Source of the DNA: Oscillospiraceae bacterium | Lineage (GTDB): Bacteria > Bacillota > Clostridia > Oscillospirales > Oscillospiraceae | DNA length: 7,077 nt | NCBI GenBank assembly: GCA_031263805.1 | Contig: JAISFB010000193.1 | Coordinates: forward strand, 1 to 7,077 | Direction: 5' to 3' | In this document: positions 1 to 5,498 of the stretch, piece by piece | Numbering within the stretch: position 1 is the stretch's first letter | How the letters are laid out: each line of letters starts with the position of its first letter | Translations under genes and position numbers: made by a program | The notes under the pieces: generated by a model | Databases searched by the model: none | What the model was told of the DNA's origin: nothing | What the model saw: only the letters and a program-made list of their open reading frames with translations

Positions 1-2237
1 TTGGCGAGCTTTGCGGAGTCGAGGTAGCGTTCCATCAGCAGCAGCGCCTCGTCGGACGTCATTCCGCGCAGGTCGAGCTCGCTCGATACGGCGGGACGGA
101 GCTCGCTTGGCGACGTACCAGACGCGACAGTTGTTTTCGGGGCGGCCTTGCTTTTTTTGCGCGAGGCGGCGCCGACGAGTTGGACCTCCTCCGGCTTCGC
201 CGTGATTTTCATCGACCCGGCTTGCAGCTCTAACATCGCGCCGTTTACAGCGACGACCTCCGCCGTCGTGCCGAAGGCCAGCAGGCGCACGGTGTCGCCG
301 ATTTTCGCGAGCCTGCCGTCTTGCAAGCCGTCGTTTTGCGCGCCGCCGGGCGCGGACGGCGCGCCGGAGTCGAGCTCATTGAGCTCGCGCAATATATCCG
401 GGACAAAGGCGTTTATCGCTTCCGTTTCGCCGTCCTCGCTCGCCGCGCGGCGTATCTCGCGGAGCTCGGCGATTATCGCGTCCGCGTGGGCGCGCGTTTC
501 GTCGAGCACGCGCCGCGTATCGCGCCGCGCTTCGGCGGAGAGCTTTTCGCGCTCGCGTTCGAGCTCCGCGCGGTATTTTTCCGCAATTCGCGCGTCGCGC
601 TCGGCGGCGGCGCGGAGACGATAGGCCTCTTCTCGCTCGTTCTCGGCGGCGCGGCGGGCGTTTTCAAGCTGCCCAACGGCTTCCTCGAACGATATGTTCT
701 CGCCGGAAACGCGCTCTCGCGCGCCGGCGATGACCGATTCCGGCAGGCCGAGCCGCCGCGATATCGCGAACGCGTTGCTTCTTCCCGGCACGCCGATGAG
801 CAGTCTGTACGTCGGGCGAAGCGTCTCCACGTCGAATTCGCAGGACGCGTTTTCCACGCCGCTTTGCGCGAGCGCGTAGGTTTTCAGCTCAGAATAATGC
901 GTAGTCGCCGCGATGAACGAGCCGCGCCGGCGCGCGTACTCTATGATGGATATCGCCAGCGCCGCGCCCTCTACGGGGTCTGTCCCCGCGCCGAGCTCGT
1001 CGAACAGCAGCAGAGACGCGCTTTCGCATTCGGAAAGTATTGCAACGATGTTCGTCATATGCGAGGAGAACGTGGACAGAGACTGTTCTATGGACTGCTC
1101 GTCGCCGATATCGGCCAAAATCTTTTCAAAAACGGGCATACGGCTGTCGCTTTCCGCGGGGATGTGCAGGCCGCACTGCGCCATAGCGCAGAAAAGCCCG
1201 AGGGTTTTCAGCGCGACTGTCTTGCCGCCCGTGTTCGGGCCGGTTATGACGAGGGTGTCGAAGTCCCCTCCGAGCTTTAGGTCCACCGGCACGGTCTTCG
1301 CGGGGTCGAGCAGCGGGTGGCGGCAGCGGCGCAATATAAGCGCGCCTTGCTCCGTAAGCTCGGGCTCGTGGGCGTTCAGACGCTGCGAAAGCTTGGCTTT
1401 CGCGAAGATGAGGTCGAGCTCGGCGAGGATTTGAAAATCGGAGATTATATCGTCCCCGAAAGAGGCTACGTCGGCGGAAAGCTCGGTCAGTATCCGCTCG
1501 ATCTCCTGCTTTTCCTTCGCGATGAGCTCGCGTATCTCGTTGTTTATCTGCACGACGCCCATGGGCTCGACGAAAAGCGTCGCCCCGGACGAGGATATCT
1601 CGTGTACGAGCCCCGGCACGCTCGATTTATGGTCCGCCCTGACAGGCACGACGTAGCGGTCGTTTTTTACGGTGATTATCGCCTCCTGCAAGGCTTTTTG
1701 ATATGTCGGCGATGAGATGATCTTGTTGAGCGCGGAGCGTATGCGCTCTCCGGCGGCGCGCATACGGCGGCGGATGCTTGACAGCTCGGCGCTCGCGGTG
1801 TCCGCTATCTCGTCCTCGCCTATGACGGCTGAGGAAATTTTGTTTTCGAGGTATTTGTTTGTCCGCAGCGCGTGAAAAAGCCCGTCAATAGCCGTTCTTT
1901 CGACCGAGCCGCCGGAATACGCCGCGCAGTCGGCTGTCGTGCGCAGCAGCGCCGCGATCTCGAGCAGCTCGGTCGCGTTCAGCATCCCGCCTATATCGGC
2001 GCGGCGCACGGACGCGCGTATATCGCGCACGCCGCTAAAGCCCGGCGCGCCCTTCGCGGACATCATAACGCGCGCGGCGGATGTTTCCGCGAGCCGCTCG
2101 CGGGCTTCGTATATATCGGTGACGGGGCAAAGAGCCTTGGCGGCGTCCTTCGCCGGCTGGGACACGGCGCAGTCCGCGAGCATTTGCAGCACCGCCGGCA
2201 GCTCCAGAGTTTGCAAAGATTTTTCAAAAAGCGTCAT
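1..2237 (-). CDS. mutS2: MutS2 ATPase/Smr endonuclease-type protein, 3' end cut by window edge
   Basis: MutS2 is a homodimeric ABC-type ATPase. In Bacillus subtilis it splits collided ribosomes; in other bacteria it suppresses recombination by acting on branched DNA. The frame is open from the ATG to the window edge: 745 codons, with roughly 45-60 C-terminal residues missing compared with usual family length. Visible parts are: an N-terminal MutS core/lever region (about 1-300); Walker A GPNTGGKT (333-340); a signature-type segment IEQSLSTFSSHM (383-394); Walker B LLLFDELGAGTDP (409-421); the H-loop histidine in ATTHYSELK (H447); a long Glu/Arg/Ala-rich coiled coil (about 518-600); a KOW-like segment (about 643-688, starting near GDTVRLL); a basic linker; and the start of the Smr domain with LDLRGM (721-726). 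An AAAGGG Shine-Dalgarno at 2245-2250 lies 7 nt before the ATG. It is last in the visible operon, 37 nt after recO. The lack of mismatch-recognition domain I separates it from MutS. Identification is near certain; which cellular role dominates here is inference. Confidence 0.97.
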   Translation of the reverse strand, partial: MTLFEKSLQTLELPAVLQMLADCAVSQPAKDAAKALCPVTDIYEARERLAETSAARVMMSAKGAPGFSGVRDIRASVRRADIGGMLNATELLEIAALLRTTADCAAYSGGSVERTAIDGLFHALRTNKYLENKISSAVIGEDEIADTASAELSSIRRRMRAAGERIRSALNKIISSPTYQKALQEAIITVKNDRYVVPVRADHKSSVPGLVHEISSSGATLFVEPMGVVQINNEIRELIAKEKQEIERILTELSADVASFGDDIISDFQILAELDLIFAKAKLSQRLNAHEPELTEQGALILRRCRHPLLDPAKTVPVDLKLGGDFDTLVITGPNTGGKTVALKTLGLFCAMAQCGLHIPAESDSRMPVFEKILADIGDEQSIEQSLSTFSSHMTNIVAILSECESASLLLFDELGAGTDPVEGAALAISIIEYARRRGSFIAATTHYSELKTYALAQSGVENASCEFDVETLRPTYRLLIGVPGRSNAFAISRRLGLPESVIAGARERVSGENISFEEAVGQLENARRAAENEREEAYRLRAAAERDARIAEKYRAELEREREKLSAEARRDTRRVLDETRAHADAIIAELREIRRAASEDGETEAINAFVPDILRELNELDSGAPSAPGGAQNDGLQDGRLAKIGDTVRLLAFGTTAEVVAVNGAMLELQAGSMKITAKPEEVQLVGAASRKKSKAAPKTTVASGTSPSELRPAVSSELDLRGMTSDEALLLMERYLDSAKLA

Positions 2238-2257
2238 TTAGGATCCCTTTCACTTAC

Positions 2258-2281
2258 CTTTCATATGTATGTTTTCATATG
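2258..2281 (-). repeat. Short direct repeat (CATATGAAA twice) at the recO-mutS2 junction
   Basis: On the coding strand CATATGAAAA (2272-2281) and CATATGAAAG (2258-2267) match at 9 of 10 positions with a 14-nt period. The first copy contains the recO stop codon (TGA, 2275-2277); the second lies just before the mutS2 Shine-Dalgarno. It looks like a small slippage duplication. No function is evident. Confidence 0.5.
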
Positions 2282-2943
2282 CCTTTGACCGAGTTGTAAT
2301 AGTCGAGCGCGCCGAAGCGGCGATCGAGCTGAGAGAGTATATAATCCTCGCTGACGCGCACAAGCGCGCCGGGAGAGCGCAAATCGAAGGAATACAGCTT
2401 TTTCGCGGGGCAGGAGACGATGTAGCTCAGCGCGGAAAACGTATCGGCGTCCACCTCGTCCAAGAACCCAACGCCGGATATTTTAAGCTCCGAGAGCAGC
2501 GGGAAATACCCCGCAAGGCACATCAGGCGCGTTTCAAACGCCGGTTTTATCAGCTCCGCCGGGCGATCTCCCGCCGAGAGCGCGTAAAGCGCGTTCAGTC
2601 CGAGCGGCAGCATTTCCGGATTTTGCGAGTCCTCGTCGGACACGGCCTCGAGCAGCTCCGCGAAATATATCCCGAGCGCGAGGCGCTTAAGATCGCGCGG
2701 CAGCTCGTCAAATTGCTCTATTATATGCGCCTCCGTAAGCGTCCAGCGGTCGCGCGCGCCGAAAAGCGTCATTTCGGAGAACGCGAGCGGCTGCACGGCC
2801 GCCATTACGCGGCTGTTTTTGCGCATCGCCCCGCGCGCCGCGACTGTGAGCTTGCCGCTGTCGGCGGTCAGCACGGTGAGTATTCTGGAGGATTCTTTAT
2901 ACTGAGAGGAGCGCAGGACAAGCGCCTTTGTCGTGTGGTACAT
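2275..2943 (-). CDS. recO: DNA repair protein RecO, short form without zinc-finger cysteines
   Basis: RecO anneals complementary single strands and, with RecR, loads RecA onto SSB-coated DNA in the RecF pathway. The 222-aa protein starts MYHTTKALVLR, the standard RecO opening, and residues 1-80 form the OB-fold with ARGAMRKNSR (37-45) and QPLAFSEM. A helical domain follows (about 82-148). Ending RRFGALDYYNSV resembles the usual LDFYKSL-type clostridial C-terminus. Most Firmicute RecO proteins are about 250 aa and carry a CxxC...CxxC zinc ribbon after the 'L.GY.P.L' segment. Here LAGYFPLLSELKISGVGF (143-160) runs straight on; the only cysteines are C142 and C178, so the zinc site is absent. 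No frameshift is apparent, since both flanking regions stay in one frame. The start ATG is preceded by AAAGGAC about 12 nt upstream, a loose Shine-Dalgarno spacing. It lies 34 nt after era. Confidence 0.93.
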   Translation of the reverse strand: MYHTTKALVLRSSQYKESSRILTVLTADSGKLTVAARGAMRKNSRVMAAVQPLAFSEMTLFGARDRWTLTEAHIIEQFDELPRDLKRLALGIYFAELLEAVSDEDSQNPEMLPLGLNALYALSAGDRPAELIKPAFETRLMCLAGYFPLLSELKISGVGFLDEVDADTFSALSYIVSCPAKKLYSFDLRSPGALVRVSEDYILSQLDRRFGALDYYNSVKGI

Positions 2944-2977
2944 CTTTTGTGAACTGTCCTTTCGGGAATCGCCGGGC

Positions 2978-3907
2978 TCAGGAATAGCCCAGCTCGCGTA
3001 TCCGGGCCTCGCTGTCGCGCCAGTTTTCCTTGACCTTTACCCAAGTCGTCAAAAATACGCGCGCGCCCATAAACCGCTCGATATCGAGCCGCGAGAGCTG
3101 TCCGATTTTTTTCAGCATAGCGCCGTTTTTGCCGATGATCATGCCCTTGTGGCTCGCCTTTTCGCAGTAAATCACGGCGTCAACGTCGATTACAGGGTCA
3201 CTCTCGCCGCCGCGCTCTGAGAATTTTGTGATCTCGACCGCCGTCCCGTGCGGGACCTCGCGCTGCAAGCAAAGCAGCAGCTTTTCTCGGATGAGCTCTG
3301 AAATTATCTGCTTTTCGGGCTGGTCGGTGACGACGCCCTCCGGGAAAAGCCACGGCCCGTCGGCCGCGAATTTAAGCAGCTCGCCGAGCAGCGCGTCAAC
3401 GCCGTCGCCCGTTTTCGCGGAAATCGGCACGACGGCGGCAAAGTCATACTCCGCGGCATATGATGCTATGACAGGCGGCAGCTCGTCCTTTTTTACGGCG
3501 TCTATCTTATTGATGACGAGGATCGCCGGTACGCCGGTCTCGCGTATTCGCTCCAGCAGCAGCGTTTCCTGCGTGCCGATATTCGCTATCGGCGCGACGA
3601 GCAGCAGCACGGCGTCAACATCCGCGACGCTCTCCCGCGTCACGCCGGCCATATAGTCGCCGAGCTTCGTGCGCGGCTTGTGGAAGCCCGGCGTGTCGAG
3701 CATGACTATCTGCGTATCTCCCGCGGCGACAACGCCGAAAACGCGGTTGCGCGTCGTCTGGGGCTTGTTTGAAACTATTGATATCTTCTCGCCGGCGAGC
3801 GTGTTCATCAGCGTGGACTTGCCGACGTTCGGGCGTCCGGCGATGGTTATCATCACATTTTTTGTGTTCGTAATCGCATCCCCGCCCGGCTGCTTTCCCG
3901 CGCTCAT
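2978..3907 (-). CDS. era: GTPase Era, 16S rRNA-binding ribosome assembly factor
   Basis: Era is an essential GTPase that binds the 3' end of 16S rRNA and helps mature the 30S subunit at the inner face of the membrane. The 309-aa protein has all G motifs: G1 GRPNVGKS (24-31), the G2 threonines in PQTTRNR (49-55), G3 DTPGF (71-75), G4 NKID (133-136) and G5 SAK (163-165). The C-terminal type-II KH domain carries the GKNG loop (259-262) after GMI and ends in the family-typical WVKVKENWR...LGYS. The start chosen overlaps the ybeY stop as ATGA (3904-3907), which suggests translational coupling. Its Shine-Dalgarno is weak (GGCGGACCGG). This start gives about ten extra N-terminal residues (MSAGKQPGGDAITN...) before the usual Era opening. 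GTG or ATG codons at residues 18-19 would trim the protein too close to the G1 strand, so the ATGA start is preferred. The dgkA and cdd genes that often sit between ybeY and era are absent. Confidence 0.98.
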   Translation of the reverse strand: MSAGKQPGGDAITNTKNVMITIAGRPNVGKSTLMNTLAGEKISIVSNKPQTTRNRVFGVVAAGDTQIVMLDTPGFHKPRTKLGDYMAGVTRESVADVDAVLLLVAPIANIGTQETLLLERIRETGVPAILVINKIDAVKKDELPPVIASYAAEYDFAAVVPISAKTGDGVDALLGELLKFAADGPWLFPEGVVTDQPEKQIISELIREKLLLCLQREVPHGTAVEITKFSERGGESDPVIDVDAVIYCEKASHKGMIIGKNGAMLKKIGQLSRLDIERFMGARVFLTTWVKVKENWRDSEARIRELGYS

Positions 3908-4401
3908 TCCGGTCCGCCGAAGCCGCAGATTCTTAATATCGCGCGCTCGCGGGCGCGCATTTCGGCTTTGTCCGCGCCTTCATCGGTATGGTCGTAGCCG
4001 AGCAGATGGAGCGTCGAGTGTATCACGAGATAAGCCGCCTCGTGCTCGCGCGTGTGTCCGAGCTCCTCCGCCTGCCTCATAACGCTCTCCGCCGAAAGCG
4101 CGATGTCCCCGAGGGGCAGCAGTCCGGTGGCTATATCGGGCGTGCCGTCGGACGCGTCGAACGCGCCGGGCTTAAACTTGAACAGCGGGAAGCTCAAAAC
4201 GTCGGTCGGCTCGTCGATACCCCTGAATTTGAGATTCACGGCGCGGATGCCGGGGTCGTCGGTTATGAGGACGCTGACCTCACACATAGGCTCCACGCCC
4301 TCGTGCTCGAACGCCGCCTTGATGACCCTCCTGATAAGGATGGCCCCGATGCGCGGGATCCTCTCCGGCGCGTTATTTTTGACATAAATTTTGTGTTGCA
4401 T
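3904..4401 (-). CDS. ybeY: Endoribonuclease YbeY, rRNA maturation factor
   Basis: YbeY is a single-domain zinc metalloprotein of the UPF0054 family that is needed for 16S rRNA 3'-end maturation and 70S quality control; in E. coli it interacts with Era and with the PhoH-like ATPase YbeZ. The 165-aa length is normal. The zinc site is the H-x3-H-x5-H motif HSTLHLLGYDH (128-138), with ligands H128, H132 and H138. The upstream strand/turn NLKFRGIDEPTDVLSFPL (56-73) is the conserved substrate-groove segment ending in TDVLSFP, and LGDIALS (97-103) is the usual central strand. A strong Shine-Dalgarno GAAAGGAG (4410-4417) with 8-nt spacing fixes the ATG. It follows phoH by 55 nt and overlaps era by 4 nt, so PhoH, YbeY and Era are likely made together for ribosome assembly. 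Confidence 0.97.
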   Translation of the reverse strand: MQHKIYVKNNAPERIPRIGAILIRRVIKAAFEHEGVEPMCEVSVLITDDPGIRAVNLKFRGIDEPTDVLSFPLFKFKPGAFDASDGTPDIATGLLPLGDIALSAESVMRQAEELGHTREHEAAYLVIHSTLHLLGYDHTDEGADKAEMRARERAILRICGFGGPE

Positions 4402-4409
4402 TATGCCTG

Positions 4410-4417
4410 CTCCTTTC
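4410..4417 (-). promoter_or_regulatory. Ribosome binding site of ybeY
   Basis: GAAAGGAG on the minus strand, 8 nt before the ybeY ATG. It is among the strongest Shine-Dalgarno sequences in the window and fits ybeY being translated independently of phoH. Confidence 0.8.
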
Positions 4418-4445
4418 GTTTCACTTTATGGTCGTTCCGCTTTAT

Positions 4446-4457
4446 ACGGCGCGCCGT
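4446..4457. repeat. Perfect 12-bp palindrome just after the phoH stop
   Basis: ACGGCGCGCCGT is self-complementary over all 12 bases and shares one base with the phoH TAA. It contains GGCGCGCC. No T-tract follows on either strand, so it is not a standard terminator. As RNA it could form only a 4-bp stem with a 4-nt loop. It may be a dimeric protein site, a recombination scar, or chance in GC-rich DNA. Confidence 0.4.
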
Positions 4458-5452
4458 TATTTCTTTCGTCTCGGCGGGGGCGGGGCGCCGCGGGGCTTGT
4501 CCGCGCCGCCGCGCTTTTCATACGCCTCGATTATTCTCTGCACCAGCACGTGGCGCACGACGTCCGACGCCGTCAGGCGGCAGATCGCGATATCCTGTAT
4601 CCCCTCTAAAACGCGCACGGCGTCCTTCAGCCCGGAGGTCTTGTCCGGCGGAAGATCGATCTGCGTGATATCGCCCGTTATCACTATCTTCGAGCCGAAG
4701 CCGAGCCGCGTCAGGAACATTTTCATCTGCTCCTTCGACGTGTTTTGCGCCTCGTCGAGGATTATGAACGAATCGTCGAGCGTCCGCCCGCGCATATACG
4801 CCAGCGGGGCGACCTCTATATTCCCGCGCTCTAAGTACTTGTTATACGTCTCCGTGCCGAGCATCTCAAACAGCGCGTCGTACAGCGGCCTCAGGTACGG
4901 ATCGACCTTGCTCTGCATATCCCCCGGAAGAAAACCGAGCCTCTCTCCCGCCTCGACGGCCGGGCGCGTCAGGATTATCCGGTTTACAGCCTTGTCGCGG
5001 AAGGCTTCGACGGCGGCGGCGACGGCGAGATAAGTTTTGCCGGTTCCCGCGGGGCCGACGCCGAGCGTGACCGTGTTCTTCTTTATCGCATCCACGTAGG
5101 CCTTCTGCCCGAGGGTTTTCGCCTTTATCGGCTTGCCCTTCGCCGTGACGCAGACGACGTCGCTCAGCAGCTCACCGACCTTGTCGTCCTGCCCGCTTTT
5201 CACGAGGCCGAGGATATAGCGAATGTTGCGCGCGTCGATAGCCTCGCCCTTGGACGCGAGCGTGAGCAATCCGTTTATAGCGCGCTCGGCCTCCGAAATG
5301 TTTTCGGCGCCGCCGGATATGGCGAGCTCGGAATTGCGGTCTGTTATGCGCACGTCCAGCTCGGATTCGATAAGGCGCAGGTTTTCGTCGAAAGAGCCGA
5401 AGACGCTTATCACGTCCTCAAGCCTGTCTACGTTCATTATGATCTCGGGCAT
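4457..5452 (-). CDS. phoH: PhoH-like P-loop ATPase (YbeZ/PhoH family)
   Basis: PhoH-family proteins are cytoplasmic helicase-related ATPases that act on RNA; the E. coli homologue YbeZ binds YbeY, and linkage to ybeY and era points to rRNA processing. The 331-aa protein has an N-terminal KH-like region (about 9-65), then the PhoH ATPase core: Walker A GPAGTGKT (133-140), LTRPAVEAGERLGFLPGD (161-178), AYMRGRTLDD (218-227), Walker B FIILDEAQN (229-237, D233/E234) and the sensor-like ITGD (258-261). The tail after YEKR is Gly/Pro-rich then basic (about 315-331, PPPPRRKK). The reading frame is open further upstream to 5602, but that extension overlaps yqfD and is Arg-rich shadow sequence. AAGGAG at 5461-5466 lies only 2 nt from the ATG at 5458 but 8 nt from the ATG at 5452, so the latter (MPEIIMNVDRL) is chosen. 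Confidence 0.96.
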   Translation of the reverse strand: MPEIIMNVDRLEDVISVFGSFDENLRLIESELDVRITDRNSELAISGGAENISEAERAINGLLTLASKGEAIDARNIRYILGLVKSGQDDKVGELLSDVVCVTAKGKPIKAKTLGQKAYVDAIKKNTVTLGVGPAGTGKTYLAVAAAVEAFRDKAVNRIILTRPAVEAGERLGFLPGDMQSKVDPYLRPLYDALFEMLGTETYNKYLERGNIEVAPLAYMRGRTLDDSFIILDEAQNTSKEQMKMFLTRLGFGSKIVITGDITQIDLPPDKTSGLKDAVRVLEGIQDIAICRLTASDVVRHVLVQRIIEAYEKRGGADKPRGAPPPPRRKK

Positions 5453-5460
5453 CGGCATCG

Positions 5461-5466
5461 CTCCTT
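5461..5466 (-). promoter_or_regulatory. Ribosome binding site that decides the phoH start
   Basis: AAGGAG is followed by CGATGCCGATG. Spacing is 2 nt to the first ATG and 8 nt to the second in-frame ATG, so initiation should favour the ATG at 5452. Confidence 0.75.
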
Positions 5467-5498
5467 GAAGATTTTTATTCAGGAAGATTTTTATTCGG
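5467..5498 (-). repeat. 16-bp tandem duplication across the yqfD stop codon
   Basis: On the plus strand a 16-base unit at 5467-5482 (gaagatttttattcag) is repeated at 5483-5498 with a single mismatch (gaagatttttattcgg). The yqfD stop (TAA, 5491-5493) lies in one copy, and the same GAATAA string recurs in the other. The duplication sets the length of the 38-nt yqfD-phoH spacer. Confidence 0.8.

Noticed and set aside
371..387. 17-base near-palindrome (two 8-bp arms around one base) in mutS2
   Set aside because: It encodes Glu-Leu-Asn-Glu-Leu with the favoured GAGCTC codon pair, which is itself palindromic and common throughout the window; codon bias explains it.
321..1280. 319-codon open frame on the plus strand opposite mutS2
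   Set aside because: It is Arg/Ala-rich with no recognisable motif and lies wholly antisense to clearly conserved MutS2 motifs. GC-rich codon use opens such shadow frames.
2269..2952. 227-codon plus-strand open frame covering recO
   Set aside because: The minus strand encodes a recognisable RecO across the same span; the plus-strand product is Arg-rich and matches no family I know.
2974..2990. GGGCT/AGCCC hairpin across the era stop codon
   Set aside because: Only a 5-bp stem with a 7-nt loop and no T-tract; too weak for a terminator, and recO follows in 34 nt.
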